Source: Sanguibacter sp. HDW7
GTDB taxonomy: Bacteria; Actinomycetota; Actinomycetes; Actinomycetales; Cellulomonadaceae
Direction of reading: 5' to 3'
Assembly (NCBI RefSeq): GCF_011300875.1
Contig: NZ_CP049862.1
Location: 1,488,001 to 1,552,000 of the forward strand
DNA length: 64,000 nucleotides
The stretch's first letter is position 1; the number at the start of each line of letters is the position of its first letter. The notes under the pieces are model-generated. The model was not told the origin of the DNA. It made no database searches and saw only the letters and a list, made by a program, of their open reading frames with translations. Shown here piece by piece: positions 49,810 through 60,788 of this stretch. Position numbers and translations under genes: made by a program.

Positions 49810-51432
49810 ATGACCGATCCCGGCCGCCCCGACGAGCAGCTCGCGCTGCTCGCCGCGCGCAACGACCGTCTCGTCGACGCTCTCACGCGGGCGCGCGAGC
49901 AGATCGTCACGCTCAACAGCCAGCTCGAGGACCTCGCCCGCCCGCCGGGCTCGTTCTGCGTCTTCGTCGAGGCGATCGACGCGTCGTCGGTCGTCGTCCT
50001 CCAGCAGGGTCGGAAGATGCACCTCGGGGTCGGCCCCGGCATCGACACGGCAGCGCTGCGCCCTGGCCAGGAGCTGCGCCTCAACGAGGCCCTCGTCGTC
50101 GTCGCGGTCGGGGGCTACGAGCCGGTCGGCGAGATCGTCACGGTGAAGGACCACCTCGCCGACGGGCGGCTCGTCGTCGTCGGTCGTTCGGACGACGAAC
50201 GTGTCGTGCGCGTCGCGGGCTCGCTCACGTGCGTGCGCGTGCGCATCGGGGACATGCTCGTCGCGGACACGCGCACGGCGTTCGTCTACGAGGTCGTGCC
50301 GCGCGCTGAGGTCTCCGAGCTCGTGCTCGAGGAGGTGCCGGACATCTCCTACGAGGACATCGGCGGCCTCGCCCCGCAGATCGAGACGATCCGCGACTCG
50401 GTCGAGCTGCCCTTCGACCACCCCGACCTCTACCGCGAGCACGGGCTGCGCCCGCCCAAGGGCGTCCTGCTCTACGGTCCTCCCGGCTGCGGCAAGACGC
50501 TCATCGCCAAGGCCGTCGCGGCCTCGCTCGCGCGGCTCGTCGCGGCGCGCGACGGGGAGGAGGAGGTGCGCTCGTACTTCCTCAACGTCAAGGGCCCCGA
50601 GCTCCTCAACAAGTACGTCGGCGAGACCGAGCGGCACATCCGCTCGATCTTCGCGCGGGCACGGGAGAAGGCCTCGGAGGGCACCCCGGTCGTCGTGTTC
50701 TTCGACGAGATGGAGTCGCTGTTCCGCACGCGCGGCACAGGCGTGTCCTCCGACGTCGAGACGACGATCGTGCCGCAGCTCCTCGCAGAGATCGACGGCG
50801 TAGAGCGTCTCGACAACGTCATCGTCATCGGCGCGTCGAACCGTGAGGACATGATCGACCCCGCGATCCTGCGGCCGGGCCGTCTCGACGTGAAGATCCG
50901 CGTCGAACGTCCTGACGCCGAGGGCGCGCGGGAGATCTTCGGCAAGTACCTCACGACGGACCTCCCGCTCCACGCGGACGACCTCGCCGAGCACGGTGGG
51001 GACGCCGCTGCGACCGTCGCGGGCATGATCCAGCGGACCGTCGAGCGCATGTACGCGACCGACGACGCCAACCGCTTCATCGAGGTGACGTACGCGAGCG
51101 GCGACAAGGAGGTCCTCTACTTCCGGGACTTCGCGTCGGGCGCGATGATCCAGAACGTCGTCGACCGCGCGAAGAAGCACGCGATCAAGGACCTGCTCGC
51201 CTCGGGCGAGCGCGGCCTGCGCGTCGACCATCTGCTGCGCTCGCTCGGCGAGGAGCTCCGCGAGAACGAGGACCTCCCGTCGACGACGAACCCCGACGAC
51301 TGGGCCCGGGTCTCGGGCCGCAAGGGCGAGCGGATCGTCTTCATCCGGACGATCGTCCAGCACGCCAAGCACGCCACCGAGAACCAGGCACGTCCCGTCG
51401 AGGCCACGAGCCCGACGGGCCAGTACCTCTGA
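49810..51432 (+). CDS. mpa: Proteasome-activating ATPase Mpa/ARC
   Basis: A 540-residue AAA ATPase that captures pupylated proteins and threads them into the 20S core. The N-terminal coiled coil (about 8-45) is where Pup binds, followed by two OB domains (about 47-185). The AAA module has Walker [17 protein letters not shown], Walker [13 protein letters not shown] and the second-region [14 protein letters not shown]. The last residues are GQYL, the gate-opening tail that docks between PrcA subunits. All parts are intact. It heads mpa-dop-pup-prcB-prcA-pafA. Confidence 0.97.
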   Translation: MTDPGRPDEQLALLAARNDRLVDALTRAREQIVTLNSQLEDLARPPGSFCVFVEAIDASSVVVLQQGRKMHLGVGPGIDTAALRPGQELRLNEALVVVAVGGYEPVGEIVTVKDHLADGRLVVVGRSDDERVVRVAGSLTCVRVRIGDMLVADTRTAFVYEVVPRAEVSELVLEEVPDISYEDIGGLAPQIETIRDSVELPFDHPDLYREHGLRPPKGVLLYGPPGCGKTLIAKAVAASLARLVAARDGEEEVRSYFLNVKGPELLNKYVGETERHIRSIFARAREKASEGTPVVVFFDEMESLFRTRGTGVSSDVETTIVPQLLAEIDGVERLDNVIVIGASNREDMIDPAILRPGRLDVKIRVERPDAEGAREIFGKYLTTDLPLHADDLAEHGGDAAATVAGMIQRTVERMYATDDANRFIEVTYASGDKEVLYFRDFASGAMIQNVVDRAKKHAIKDLLASGERGLRVDHLLRSLGEELRENEDLPSTTNPDDWARVSGRKGERIVFIRTIVQHAKHATENQARPVEATSPTGQYL

Positions 51433-51455
51433 GCACGCTGAAGGGCAGGGCGGAC

Positions 51456-53090
51456 GTGGGCGTCACGCGCGTCGTCGGGATCGAGACCGAGTACGGGGTC
51501 GTGTCCCCGGGCAACCCCGGGGCGAACCCGATCCTCATGTCGTCGCAGGTCGTCAATGCGTACCGGGCGCTCGCCGAGCTGCCGCGGCCACCGCGCTGGG
51601 ACTATCTCGACGAGGACCCGCTCGCGGACGCGCGCGGCTTCCACCTCCAGCGGGCCTCGGCGCACCCGTCGCTCCTCACGGACGACCCGTCGCGCCCGGC
51701 GCCTTCGGGCGACGTGCCGACGGGCGACGCCGACGCGGGGGACTTCGTCGTTGCCGGCCCCGTCACGGGCATCGCGCGGCCTGCCGCGCCGCTCTACGAC
51801 GACCCGAGCACGTCGAACGCGATCCTCACGAACGGCGCGCGCCTCTACGTCGACCACGCGCACCCCGAGTACTCCGCGCCCGAGGTCCTCACGCCGCGCG
51901 AGGCCGTCGTGTGGGACGTCGCCGGCGAGCGCGTCATGCTGCGCGCGGCGCGCGAGCTCGCGTCCGCAGGGATCGACGTCGACCTCTACAAGAACAACGG
52001 CGACGGCAAGGGCGCGAGCTACGGCACGCACGAGAACTTCCTCGTCGACCGCGGGGTGCCGTTCGAGACGCTCGTCGACCTCCTCACGCCGTTCCTCGTG
52101 ACGCGGCAGGTCATCGTCGGCTCGGGGCGGGTGGGGCTCGGCCAGCGCGGCGAGGACGCGGGCTTCCAGATGTCGCAGCGTGCGGACTTCATGGAGGCAG
52201 AGGTCGGCCTCGAGACGACGCTGCGCAGGCCCATCGTCAACACACGCGACGAGCCGCACGCGGACCGCGAACGCTGGCGGCGGCTCCACGTCATCATCGG
52301 CGACGCCAACCTCCTCGAGACGGCGACGTTCCTCAAGATCGGCATGACGAACCTCGTGCTCGCGGTCGCGGAGAACCTTCACCGGCTCGGGCCGGCGACC
52401 GCGCGGCTCGTGGGTCTGCGGCTCGCGGACCCGGTCGGTGACGTGCGCGGCGTGAGCCGCGACCTCGACCTTGCGGCGCCGCTCTACGTGCGTGGCGGCG
52501 GGACGGTCACCGCGCTCGAGGTGCAGGGTCTCTACCTCGACGCGGCGCGCGAGGTCGCGGCGCTCGACGGCACGCCCGACGCGCCGACGCAGGAGGTCCT
52601 CGACCGCTGGGAGGACGTCCTCGTGCGCCTCGGGCGCTCGCTCGCCGAGTGTGCGCGTGACGTCGAGTGGGTCGCCAAGCACCGCCTGCTCGACCGCATG
52701 CGCGAGCGTGAGGGTCTCGGCTGGGCGAGCCCGCGGCTCGCGGCGTTCGACCTCCAGTGGTCAGACGTCCGTCCCGAGCGGGGCGTCTACCAACGACTCC
52801 TCGCCGCGGGAGCGGTCGACCGGCTGACGACGGAGGCCGAGGTCGCCGACGCGGTCCACCATCCGCCGGTGAGCACCCGTGCCTACTTCCGCGGCGAGGT
52901 CGTCGCGCGCTTCGGCCCGCACCTCGACGCGGCGAGCTGGGACTCCGTGGTCCTCGACGTGCCCGGGGCGCCCGCGCTCCAGCGCGTGCCGATGCTCGAC
53001 CCTCACAAGGGGACGCGCGCGCAGGTCGGGCCGCTGTTCGACGCGCACGGCGACGACGTCGGCGCGTTCCTCGCCGCGCTCCTCGCGTAG
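51456..53090 (+). CDS. dop: Depupylase/Pup deamidase Dop
   Basis: A 544-residue carboxylate-amine-ligase-like enzyme. [21 protein letters not shown] carries the metal-ligand glutamates and the nucleophile-region Asp follows in [19 protein letters not shown]. The Dop-loop, absent from PafA, is visible at about 40-85 ([19 protein letters not shown]). [18 protein letters not shown] and [28 protein letters not shown] complete the ATP site. Dop removes Pup from substrates. Because Pup here ends in Glu, the deamidation step should not be required. GTG start, 23 nt after mpa. Confidence 0.95.
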   Translation: MGVTRVVGIETEYGVVSPGNPGANPILMSSQVVNAYRALAELPRPPRWDYLDEDPLADARGFHLQRASAHPSLLTDDPSRPAPSGDVPTGDADAGDFVVAGPVTGIARPAAPLYDDPSTSNAILTNGARLYVDHAHPEYSAPEVLTPREAVVWDVAGERVMLRAARELASAGIDVDLYKNNGDGKGASYGTHENFLVDRGVPFETLVDLLTPFLVTRQVIVGSGRVGLGQRGEDAGFQMSQRADFMEAEVGLETTLRRPIVNTRDEPHADRERWRRLHVIIGDANLLETATFLKIGMTNLVLAVAENLHRLGPATARLVGLRLADPVGDVRGVSRDLDLAAPLYVRGGGTVTALEVQGLYLDAAREVAALDGTPDAPTQEVLDRWEDVLVRLGRSLAECARDVEWVAKHRLLDRMREREGLGWASPRLAAFDLQWSDVRPERGVYQRLLAAGAVDRLTTEAEVADAVHHPPVSTRAYFRGEVVARFGPHLDAASWDSVVLDVPGAPALQRVPMLDPHKGTRAQVGPLFDAHGDDVGAFLAALLA

Positions 53091-53166
53091 CGGACGCGCG
53101 CCCGCGCGGGCCCTCACCTGTGGTGAGATGGGACGAGCAACGATCCGCGCGCACGCAGGAGGAACG

Positions 53167-53352
53167 ATGTCCGGTCAGGAACGCGTCAGCAGGCCCCACG
53201 ACCCCGCGGCGGACGACGCCCCGGCTCCCGTCGCACCTCAGGTGCGCGCGCAGGACTCCGACGTCGACGCGCTGCTCGACTCGATCGACGACGTCCTCGA
53301 GCAGAACGCCGAGAGCTTCGTGCGCGGCTTCGTCCAGAAGGGCGGCGAGTGA
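53167..53352 (+). CDS. pup: Prokaryotic ubiquitin-like protein Pup
   Basis: A 61-residue, mostly disordered modifier. The Mpa-binding helix region is [20 protein letters not shown] and the C-terminus is [11 protein letters not shown]. It ends directly in Gly-Gly-Glu, the form that PafA ligates to lysines, not the Gly-Gly-Gln precursor of mycobacteria. AGGAGGA precedes the ATG. A small CTCACC/GGTGAG hairpin lies between dop and pup at 53113-53127. prcB starts 8 nt downstream. Confidence 0.97.
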   Translation: MSGQERVSRPHDPAADDAPAPVAPQVRAQDSDVDALLDSIDDVLEQNAESFVRGFVQKGGE

Positions 53353-53359
53353 TCCGCCG

Positions 53360-54169
53360 ATGACCCAGGACCACGGTCGTCTTCCTGCGGCGTTCGGCCG
53401 CCCGGGCTCGTCGTCGTTCATCGAGTTCGTCACCGAGCACGCCCCGCACCTGCTGCCGGGTGCGGTCGGCGGCGAGGGCGTCGTCGACGGCGTGCCGCAC
53501 GGCACGACGATCGTCGCGGCGACCTTCGACGGCGGCGTCGTCATGGCGGGGGACCGCCGGGCGACCGCAGGTTCGTACATCGCGAGCCGCGACATCGAGA
53601 AGGTCTTTCCCGCGGACGAGCACGCGGTCGTCGGCATCGCGGGCTCGGCGGGCCTTGCGCTCGAGCTCGTGCGGCTCTTCCAGCTCGAGCTCGAGCACTA
53701 CGAGAAGATCGAGGGGCGCCCGCTGTCGTTCGACGGCAAGGCGAACCGCCTCGCGACGATGCTCCGCTCGCAGCTCGGTCTCGCGCTGCGCGGGCTCGCG
53801 GTCGTGCCGCTGCTCGCGGGCCTCGACCCGGAGGTCGGCCGGGGGCGCATCGTCTCCTACGACGTCACGGGCGGCCGCTACGAGGAGCGGGACCACCACG
53901 CGGTCGGCTCGGGCGCGGCGTACGCGCGCGGGTCGCTCAAGAAGCGCTGGCGTCGCGGTCTCGACGGAGACGGCGCGGTGCGCGTCGTCGTCGAGGCGCT
54001 CGTCGACGCGGCCGACGACGACTCCGCGACGGGCGGCCCCGACACGCTGCGGGACATCTGGCCCGTCGTCGTCCTCGTGACCCCCGCCGGTGCGGTGCGC
54101 GTCGCGGACGACGTCCTGGCAGAGGTCACGGGTTCCGTCCTCACCGAGCGGCGGGAGGCCCGCGCATGA
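53360..54169 (+). CDS. prcB: 20S proteasome beta subunit
   Basis: A 269-residue precursor. The propeptide is 48 residues, ending VPHG; cleavage exposes Thr49 of [21 protein letters not shown] as the N-terminal nucleophile. Asp and Lys of the catalytic set are at GDRRAT and VFPADEHAV-region positions, and [15 protein letters not shown] follows. Four stacked rings with PrcA form the protease. Its stop overlaps the ATG of prcA. Confidence 0.96.
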   Translation: MTQDHGRLPAAFGRPGSSSFIEFVTEHAPHLLPGAVGGEGVVDGVPHGTTIVAATFDGGVVMAGDRRATAGSYIASRDIEKVFPADEHAVVGIAGSAGLALELVRLFQLELEHYEKIEGRPLSFDGKANRLATMLRSQLGLALRGLAVVPLLAGLDPEVGRGRIVSYDVTGGRYEERDHHAVGSGAAYARGSLKKRWRRGLDGDGAVRVVVEALVDAADDDSATGGPDTLRDIWPVVVLVTPAGAVRVADDVLAEVTGSVLTERREARA

Positions 54170-54915
54170 GCATGCCGTTCTACGTCTCGCCCGAGCAGCT
54201 CATGAAGGACCGCGCGGACTTCGCGCGCAAGGGCATCGCGCGCGGCAGGTCGGTCGTCGTCGTCGGTTACGCCGACGGCATCGCGTTCGCGACCGTCAAC
54301 GCCTCGCGCGCGCTCCACAAGGTCTCGGAGATCTACGACCGCATCGCGTTCGCGGCGGTCGGCAAGTACAACGAGTTCGAGCGGCTGCGGGTCGCGGGCA
54401 TCCGCTACGCGGACCTGCGCGGCTACTCCTACGACCGTGCGGACGTCCGCGCGCGCGGCCTCGCGAACGCGTACGCGCAGACGATCGGCGCGGCGTTCAC
54501 GACGGACTCCAAGCCGCTCGAGGTCGAGCTCGTCGTCGCCGAGGTCGGCGCGAGCGCCGCCGAGGACGCGCTCTACCGGCTCTCCTACGACGGCTCGGTC
54601 GCGGACCTGCGCGACCACGTCGTGCTCGGCGGCGACGCCGAGACCCTGGCCGCGGAGGTCGCCGAGCGGTGGCGTCCGGGGCTGTCGCTCGGCGAGGTGC
54701 TGCGGCTCGCGGCCGAGGTCCTCGCGCACGGCGACGAGCAGCTCGCGGCCGTGCAGGCCGCCGACCTCGAGGTCGCGGTGCTCGACCGCACGCGGCCGCG
54801 GCGCGCGTTCCGGCGTGTCGAGAACCACGAGCTCGCGACGCTCCTGGGCTCCGCGTCGAGCGGGGCGCCGAGCACGACGACGGAGGCCACGACCGGCGAG
54901 GGGGCCGACGCATGA
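54166..54915 (+). CDS. prcA: 20S proteasome alpha subunit
   Basis: A 249-residue alpha-ring subunit. The N-terminal gate segment [29 protein letters not shown] is typical, then [41 protein letters not shown]. No Thr nucleophile is present, as expected. The C-terminus is a Ser/Thr/Ala-rich tail. Overlaps with prcB (4 bp) and with pafA (ATGA) show translational coupling. Confidence 0.96.
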   Translation: MSMPFYVSPEQLMKDRADFARKGIARGRSVVVVGYADGIAFATVNASRALHKVSEIYDRIAFAAVGKYNEFERLRVAGIRYADLRGYSYDRADVRARGLANAYAQTIGAAFTTDSKPLEVELVVAEVGASAAEDALYRLSYDGSVADLRDHVVLGGDAETLAAEVAERWRPGLSLGEVLRLAAEVLAHGDEQLAAVQAADLEVAVLDRTRPRRAFRRVENHELATLLGSASSGAPSTTTEATTGEGADA

Positions 54916-56276
54916 GGGACGTCCGCAGGATCTTCGGTCTCGAGACCGAGTACGGCGTGACGTTCGCGGCGACGGGGGAGCGCACGCTCTCGGCCGACGA
55001 GGTCGCACGCCAGATGTTCCGCAAGGTCGTCGCGTGGGGGCGGTCGTCAAACGTCTTCCTCACGAACGGCTCGCGTCTCTACCTCGACGTCGGCTCGCAC
55101 CCCGAGTACGCGACGGCCGAGTGCGACTCGGTGCGCCAGCTCGTCACGTACGACCGCGGCGGCGACCGCATCGTCGAGGAGCTCGTCGCGGAGGCGCAGG
55201 AGCACCTCGACGACGAGGGCGTCGCAGGTCGCGTCCACCTCTTCAAGAACAACTCCGACTCGGCGGGCAACTCCTACGGCAGCCACGAGAACTACCTCGT
55301 GCGTCGCGGCCCGGACTTCCAGCGGCTCACCGACCAGCTCGTGCCGTTCCTCATCACGCGGCAGGTGCTCACGGGCGCCGGCCGCATCGAGGTGACGCCG
55401 CGCGGGGCGACGTTCCAGCTCTCGCAGCGCGCCGACCACATGTGGGAGGCGGTGTCGTCCGCGACGACCCGCTCCCGTCCCGTCATCAACACGCGCGACG
55501 AGCCCCACGCGGACGCCGAGCTCTACCGGCGGCTCCACGTCATCGTGGGCGACTCCTCGATGGCCGAGCCGACGACGTTCCTCAAGATCGGCTCGACCGA
55601 CCTCGTCCTGCGGCTGCTCGAGGCTCACGTCCACCTTCGGGACCTCACGATCGAGAACCCCGTGCGCGCGATCCGCGAGATCAGCCGCGACATCACGGGG
55701 CGCGCCCCGGTGACGCTCGCAAACGGTCGGGTCGTCACGGCGATCGACGTCCAGGAGGAGTACCTCACGCGTGTCGTCGCGTTCCTCGACGAGCACGGCG
55801 CCTCGGCCGAGGACCTCGAGGTCGTCGACCTGTGGCGTCGCGGCGTCGAGGCGCTGCGGGCGGGCGACATGTCGAGCGTCGAGACCGAGCTCGACTGGGT
55901 CGTCAAGCATCGGCTCGTCGAGCGGTACCGTGCCCGTCACGGGCTCGCCCTCGGCGACCCGCGCGTCCTGCGGCTTGACCTCGCCTACCACGACGTCTCG
56001 CGCACCGACGGGCTCCTCACGAAGCTCCAGGACGCTGGGCTCGTGCGTCGGCTCACGAGCGAGGCCGAGGTCCTCGAGTCGGTCTCCGTGCCGCCGCAGA
56101 CCACGCGCGCTCGTCTCCGCGGCGACTTCGTGCGTGCGGCGCAGGATGCCCGGCGCGACTACACGGTCGACTGGGTGCACCTCAAGCTCAACGACGCGGC
56201 GCAGCGCACCGTGCTGTGCAAGGACCCGTTCACGAGCGTCGACGAGCGCGTCGACCGACTCATCGCCTCGATGTGA
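54912..56276 (+). CDS. pafA: Pup ligase PafA
   Basis: A 454-residue ligase that activates Pup's C-terminal Glu with ATP and joins it to substrate lysines. [11 protein letters not shown] and [23 protein letters not shown] form the active site; [18 protein letters not shown] and [30 protein letters not shown] are shared with Dop. It lacks the Dop-loop. The C-terminal domain (about 385-454) ends in VDRLIASM. In many actinobacteria pafB and pafC follow; here an FKBP lipoprotein and hisF follow instead. Confidence 0.96.
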   Translation: MRDVRRIFGLETEYGVTFAATGERTLSADEVARQMFRKVVAWGRSSNVFLTNGSRLYLDVGSHPEYATAECDSVRQLVTYDRGGDRIVEELVAEAQEHLDDEGVAGRVHLFKNNSDSAGNSYGSHENYLVRRGPDFQRLTDQLVPFLITRQVLTGAGRIEVTPRGATFQLSQRADHMWEAVSSATTRSRPVINTRDEPHADAELYRRLHVIVGDSSMAEPTTFLKIGSTDLVLRLLEAHVHLRDLTIENPVRAIREISRDITGRAPVTLANGRVVTAIDVQEEYLTRVVAFLDEHGASAEDLEVVDLWRRGVEALRAGDMSSVETELDWVVKHRLVERYRARHGLALGDPRVLRLDLAYHDVSRTDGLLTKLQDAGLVRRLTSEAEVLESVSVPPQTTRARLRGDFVRAAQDARRDYTVDWVHLKLNDAAQRTVLCKDPFTSVDERVDRLIASM

Positions 56277-56280
56277 GGCC

Positions 56281-56299
56281 GGCCGGGGTGCCCCCGGCC
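56281..56299 (+). terminator. Hairpin after pafA
   Basis: GGCCGGGG pairs with CCCCGGCC around TGC, 4 nt beyond the pafA stop. Confidence 0.5.
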
Positions 56300-56319
56300 C
56301 GCACGACAGGAGCACCCCA

Positions 56320-57318
56320 GTGACCACCCCCGTCAGACGGCGTCAGGCCCTGCCCGGCCTGCGCGCCGCGGCGTTCGTCGTCGCCGCGCTCGCCGCGACC
56401 CTCGGGCTCGCCGCATGCACGGGCGAGCCCGAGGCGCCCGAGACCCCGGCGCCCGTCGTCGCCGTGAGCGGCGACTTCGGCGGCGTCCCGACGCTCACGT
56501 ACACGCCGCCGCTGACGTTCCCCGACCGCCGCAGCGCGGTCGTGTGGGAGGGGGACGGCCCGGAGCTCACCGACGGGTCGACGGTGCTCCTCGACCTCCT
56601 CGCCCAGGACGCCTCGGACGGCAGCTCCGTGATGAACACGCACGACTCGCTCCCCGAGGTCTACACGTTCGACGAGACGCTGCTCGGGCCCTCGCTCTAC
56701 GACCTGCTCGACGGGCAGCGGGCCGGTGCGCGGCTCCTCCTCACAGAGACCTCGAACGGCACGCCGCTCGCGCTCGTCGTCGACGTGCTCGCCGGGCGCG
56801 CGTCGGGAGAGGCCGTCGCGAACGACGACTCCTCGCTCCCGACGGTGACGCTCGGAGCTGACGGTGCGCCGAGCGTGAGGATTCCCAAGGACGTCAAGCC
56901 GCCGACGTCCGTCGTCGCGCGGACGCTCGTCCGTGGCGAGCGCGACCAGGTGACGGCCGGCCAGACGGCCATCGTCCAGTACACGGCCGTCGCGTGGTCG
57001 ACGGGCGAGGTCATCGACACGACGTGGTCGCGCGGCCGTGCGCCGTTCGTCACGCTCGTCGGCGACTCCAAGCCTGTCGCGGCCTGGAACCTCGGCCTCA
57101 TCGAGCAGCGCGTGGGCTCGCAGGTCCTCATCGTCGCGCCGCCGTCGGCGGCGTACGGGGGCACGGACTCGCCGTGGGCCGACGAGACGGTCGTCTACGT
57201 CGTCGACATCCTCCACGCGAGTACCCTTGTCGCGCCCGACGTCGAGCCCGACGGCAGCGACGAGGCGACCGACGGGTCGGACGACGGCACCGAGAAGCCA
57301 GCCAAGGAGAACTCATGA
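56320..57318 (+). CDS. FKBP-type peptidyl-prolyl isomerase lipoprotein
   Basis: A 332-residue exported lipoprotein. A basic start and hydrophobic stretch lead to the lipobox LGLAAC with Cys33 as the lipidated residue. The first FKBP-like half (about 55-165) is degenerate. The second (about 190-300) has [51 protein letters not shown] and [11 protein letters not shown], the FKBP core. An acidic tail ends the protein. It should help fold proteins outside the membrane. ACAGGAG lies 7 nt before the GTG; the stop overlaps hisF (ATGA). Confidence 0.88.
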   Translation: MTTPVRRRQALPGLRAAAFVVAALAATLGLAACTGEPEAPETPAPVVAVSGDFGGVPTLTYTPPLTFPDRRSAVVWEGDGPELTDGSTVLLDLLAQDASDGSSVMNTHDSLPEVYTFDETLLGPSLYDLLDGQRAGARLLLTETSNGTPLALVVDVLAGRASGEAVANDDSSLPTVTLGADGAPSVRIPKDVKPPTSVVARTLVRGERDQVTAGQTAIVQYTAVAWSTGEVIDTTWSRGRAPFVTLVGDSKPVAAWNLGLIEQRVGSQVLIVAPPSAAYGGTDSPWADETVVYVVDILHASTLVAPDVEPDGSDEATDGSDDGTEKPAKENS

Positions 57319-58085
57319 GCGTGTCCGTGCGGGTCGTCCCGTGCCTCGACGTCGACGCGGGTCGCGTCGTCAAGGGCGTGAACTTCGAGAACCTGCGCGA
57401 CGCGGGCGACCCCGTCGAGCTCGCGCGCCGCTACGACGCGGAGGGCGCGGACGAGATCACGTTCCTCGACGTCTCGGCGTCGTCGGGTGACCGTGAGACG
57501 ACGTACGACGTCGTGCGGCGCACGGCGGAGCAGGTCTTCGTGCCCCTCACCGTCGGCGGGGGCGTGCGCGCTGTCGCCGACGTCGACAAGCTGCTGCGTG
57601 CTGGCGCGGACAAGGTCGGGGTCAACACCGCGGCGATCGCGCGACCCGAGCTCCTCACGGAGATTGCGGACAGGTTCGGCTCCCAGGTGCTCGTCGTCTC
57701 GGTCGACGCGCGCCGCTGCCCGGAGGGCACGGTGACGGACTCGGGCTACGAGGTGACGACGCACGGCGGGCGGCGCGGCACGGGGCTCGACGCGGTCGCG
57801 TGGGCGGTGCGGGCCGCAGAGCTCGGCGCGGGCGAGGTGCTGCTCAACTCGATGGACGCGGACGGCACGAACGCCGGCTTCGACCTCGAGATGCTCGGCG
57901 ACGTCCGTTCGCTCGTGAACGTGCCGCTCATCGCGTCGGGCGGTGCCGGGACGGCTCACCACTTCACGGAGGCGGCCCTCGCGGGAGCCGATGCTGTCCT
58001 CGCCGCGAGCGTCTTCCACTTCGGCACGCTGACGATCGGCGAGGTCAAGGACGACATGCGGCGCGCGGGCATCGCGGTGCGCTGA
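57315..58085 (+). CDS. hisF: Imidazole glycerol phosphate synthase cyclase subunit
   Basis: A 256-residue TIM barrel that, with HisH, forms imidazole glycerol phosphate and AICAR. The catalytic Asp is in [18 protein letters not shown]; the phosphate sites are [15 protein letters not shown] and [13 protein letters not shown], and the second catalytic Asp is in [18 protein letters not shown]. HisH is not in the window. It is translationally coupled to the FKBP gene and ends at a very strong palindrome. Confidence 0.96.
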   Translation: MSVSVRVVPCLDVDAGRVVKGVNFENLRDAGDPVELARRYDAEGADEITFLDVSASSGDRETTYDVVRRTAEQVFVPLTVGGGVRAVADVDKLLRAGADKVGVNTAAIARPELLTEIADRFGSQVLVVSVDARRCPEGTVTDSGYEVTTHGGRRGTGLDAVAWAVRAAELGAGEVLLNSMDADGTNAGFDLEMLGDVRSLVNVPLIASGGAGTAHHFTEAALAGADAVLAASVFHFGTLTIGEVKDDMRRAGIAVR

Positions 58086-58100
58086 GCCCGAGCGACGACG

Positions 58101-58144
58101 AGCGACGAGGGGCGCGCACCGGCCGGTGCGCGCCCCTCGTCGTT
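58101..58144. terminator. 44-bp palindromic terminator between hisF and the TIGR03085 gene
   Basis: A 22-bp inverted repeat centred at 58122/58123 with one G-U pair (GGGGCGCGCACCGG on one side) separates two convergent genes and can terminate in both directions. Confidence 0.85.
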
Positions 58145-58158
58145 CGTGGGGTGCGCCG

Positions 58159-58821
58159 TCAGGCGGTGGGCGCGAAGAGCTCGAGGGTCGCGACGTCGTC
58201 GTCGGACCCGACGACCTGCACGAGCGCGCGGGCGCCACGCCCGTGCGCGTGGAGCGCGAGCTCGCCGACGCCTCCCGTGACGACGACGGTGCCTCGACCC
58301 TCCTTGGGACGGTGGACGAGTGAGCGACGGCCGTCGTCGAGGACGTGGACGACGCCGACGGGGCAGCGGTGCAGGAGCAGCGGCGTCATGCGGCGCACGG
58401 CCTGCCAGAGCGCGTCCTCCTCGGCGGGGTCGAGGTCGCGCGCGACGGGCGCGGGCGCCGGCTCGTCGTCGGAGGCGCGGCGGACGTCCTCGCCGTGGAC
58501 GAAGAACTCGACGAGGTTGATAGCGTCGCCGGCGAGGGCGCGCGGGCTCCACGCGGCGGGCGCGGCCGCCCACCGGTCGATCGTGTCGTGGTAGGTCGTG
58601 GGCTCCGCGCACGCGGCTACGGCCTCGTCGAACGTCGCCGCCGAGCGGCGGCCGATCGGGCCGGGCACAGCCTGGAGCACCATCCACGGGGAGAGCTCGC
58701 GCTGCGCGAGGTGGACCGCGAGGTGGCGCGTCCGCCAGCCCTCGCAGAGCGTGGGCGCGTCGGGCCCCGCCTCGTGGAGGAGGGTCGCCAGGGTCTCGCG
58801 CTCGTGCTGGTGCCAGGTCAT
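58159..58821 (-). CDS. TIGR03085-type DinB-like metal-binding protein
   Basis: A 220-residue protein of the mycothiol-dependent maleylpyruvate isomerase/DinB-like superfamily. The N-terminal four-helix bundle has LCEGWRTRHLAVHLAQRE, with a metal-ligand His, and AINLVEFFVHGEDVRRA with two more. A sterol-carrier-like C-terminal half follows. Members may use mycothiol, which this organism probably makes. Function of TIGR03085 is unknown. The ATG at 58821 has CACGAT 6 nt upstream; longer in-frame starts read into Arg/Ala-rich sequence. Confidence 0.8.
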   Translation of the reverse strand: MTWHQHERETLATLLHEAGPDAPTLCEGWRTRHLAVHLAQRELSPWMVLQAVPGPIGRRSAATFDEAVAACAEPTTYHDTIDRWAAAPAAWSPRALAGDAINLVEFFVHGEDVRRASDDEPAPAPVARDLDPAEEDALWQAVRRMTPLLLHRCPVGVVHVLDDGRRSLVHRPKEGRGTVVVTGGVGELALHAHGRGARALVQVVGSDDDVATLELFAPTA

Positions 58822-58934
58822 GCGCTCATCGTGGCACGTCCGCGGGGCGGCGGAGCGTCGAGCGCCCGCGAGTGTCGGTGCCGCGTGCGAGGATGGCCCG
58901 GTCCCCACCCCCCACGAGCCCGGACGGTCCTGTG

Positions 58935-60788
58935 ATGCCTGCGCCCAAGCTCCGACGCCCCGTCGCCCTCAGGGGCTCGCGCCTGCGCCGGTCGCTCGCC
59001 CTCATGGGCCGGGGCCTGCGCGCCGAGCCGTGGCTCTACACGTGGACGATCCTCGTCTCGGGGATCGCGGGTGCGCTCACCGTCGAGATCTCGACGCGGC
59101 TCGGCCGCGCGACCGACGAGGTCGTCGTGCCGGCGCTCACGGGCACCGCGACGTCGACGACGGACGTGTGGCTCGGCGTCGTCGGTCTCGCGACGGTCGC
59201 GGTGCTCAACGCGATCGCCGTCGCTGGCCGGCGCATCGGTGCGGGCATAGGCTACGCGCGGCTCGGTGCGGCGCACCGGAGGGACCTCGCGCACCGCTAC
59301 CTCGATCTTCCCGTCGCGTGGCACAGGGGTCGGCCGACCGGTCGTCTGCTCGCGCACGTGAGCTCGGACGCCGAGGCCGCGACGGGTGTCTTCAACCCGC
59401 TGCCGTTCGCCCTGGGCGTCATGGTCATGCTCGTCGTCGCCGGGGCACGACTCGTCGCGGTCGACCCGTGGCTCGCGGCCGCGGCGTTCGCGGTGCTCCC
59501 TGCGGTCATGGTCGTCAATGCGGTGTTCCAGCGGCGCATGTCGCCCGCGGTCACCGAGGCGCAGCGGCTCCGCGGGGACGTGTCCGACGTCGCGCACGAG
59601 AGCTTCTCGGCCGCGCTCCTCGTGAAGTCGCTCGGCACCGAGGCCCGTGAGGAGGCGCGCTTCGCGGACGTCGCCGACGCGTCGCGGGCCGCGAATGTCG
59701 AGGTCGGACGGGTGCGTGCACTCTTCGACCCGGTCATCGAGCTGCTGCCGTCGCTCGGCACGCTCCTCGTCCTGGGCGTGGGTGTGTGGCGTGCGTCCGT
59801 GGGTGACGTCGGCGCTGGCGACGTCGTCGCTGCCGCGTACCTCCTCACGCTGCTCGCGGTACCCGTGCGCGCTTTCGGCTGGGTGCTCGGCGAGCTTCCG
59901 CGCGGGCTCGTCGGCCACGACCGCATCGCGGGGGTCCTCGACTCCCACGACGAGGTCGTCCCCGGGACAGGCCCGCTGCCGGGCACGGGCCCGCTCGGTG
60001 TGAGCCTCGAGGGCGTCGGGGTCGAGGTCGAGGGACCGGACGGTCCGCTCACGCTGCTCGACGACGTCACCGTCGACGTCGCGCCGGGGGAGACCGTGGC
60101 GGTCGTCGGGGCGACGGGCGCCGGCAAGTCGACGCTCGTCGCGCTGCTCGCCCGGCTCTCGGACCCGTCGCGCGGCGCGGTGCGCCTCGACGGGACGGAC
60201 GTGCGCCGCGTCGCGCCCGGAGAACTCGCTGCTGCCGTCGCGTACGTGTCGCAGGAGACGTTCGTCTTCGAGGACACGGTGCGCGCCAACGTCACGCTCA
60301 TGGACGCCGACGAGCCTGGCGGGCCGTCGGACGCCGACGTATGGGACGCGCTCGGGCGCGCGCACGTCGCCGACACGGTCCGCGCCCTACCGGGCGGGCT
60401 CGACGCGCACCTCGGTGAGCGCGGCTCGAACCTCTCGGGCGGGCAGCGCCAGCGCCTCGCGATCGCGCGTGCGCTCGTCCGTCGCCCGCGCCTGCTCGTC
60501 CTCGACGACGCGACGAGCGCGCTCGACCCGCGCGTCGAGCGCGACATCCTGCTCGGCCTCGGGGCGCAGGGTGGCCCGACGGTCGTCATCGTCGCCTACC
60601 GGGCGGCGAGCATCGCGCTCGCGAACGCGGTCGTCCACGTCGAGGCAGGTCGCGTCGTCGACGTCGGCACGCACGACGAGCTCCTCGCGCGCGACGAGGG
60701 CTACGCGCGGCTCGCGACGGCATACGCACGGGAGACCGCGCGACGCGCGGACGAGGCCGCCGCGGCGGGCGAGGAGGCAGACGCATGA
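58935..60788 (+). CDS. Heterodimeric ABC exporter, subunit with degenerate ATP site
   Basis: A 617-residue half-transporter: six membrane helices (about 30-330) then an ABC domain. Walker A is GATGAGKST and the signature is a canonical LSGGQRQRLAIARALV. Walker B reads LLVLDDATSALD with Asp replacing the catalytic Glu, and the H-loop position reads VVIVAYRAAS with Tyr instead of His. This is the noncanonical partner of a heterodimer with the next gene. The ATG at 58935 is preceded by GACGGT and 6 nt; a GTG at 58932 is an alternative. The next gene overlaps its stop. Substrate unknown (lipid, drug or peptide). Confidence 0.87.
   Translation: MPAPKLRRPVALRGSRLRRSLALMGRGLRAEPWLYTWTILVSGIAGALTVEISTRLGRATDEVVVPALTGTATSTTDVWLGVVGLATVAVLNAIAVAGRRIGAGIGYARLGAAHRRDLAHRYLDLPVAWHRGRPTGRLLAHVSSDAEAATGVFNPLPFALGVMVMLVVAGARLVAVDPWLAAAAFAVLPAVMVVNAVFQRRMSPAVTEAQRLRGDVSDVAHESFSAALLVKSLGTEAREEARFADVADASRAANVEVGRVRALFDPVIELLPSLGTLLVLGVGVWRASVGDVGAGDVVAAAYLLTLLAVPVRAFGWVLGELPRGLVGHDRIAGVLDSHDEVVPGTGPLPGTGPLGVSLEGVGVEVEGPDGPLTLLDDVTVDVAPGETVAVVGATGAGKSTLVALLARLSDPSRGAVRLDGTDVRRVAPGELAAAVAYVSQETFVFEDTVRANVTLMDADEPGGPSDADVWDALGRAHVADTVRALPGGLDAHLGERGSNLSGGQRQRLAIARALVRRPRLLVLDDATSALDPRVERDILLGLGAQGGPTVVIVAYRAASIALANAVVHVEAGRVVDVGTHDELLARDEGYARLATAYARETARRADEAAAAGEEADA

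Noticed and set aside
53113-53127. CTCACC/GGTGAG hairpin between dop and pup as a terminator
   Set aside because: A 6-bp stem with a 3-nt loop is too weak to end transcription. It is mentioned only as a minor leader structure.
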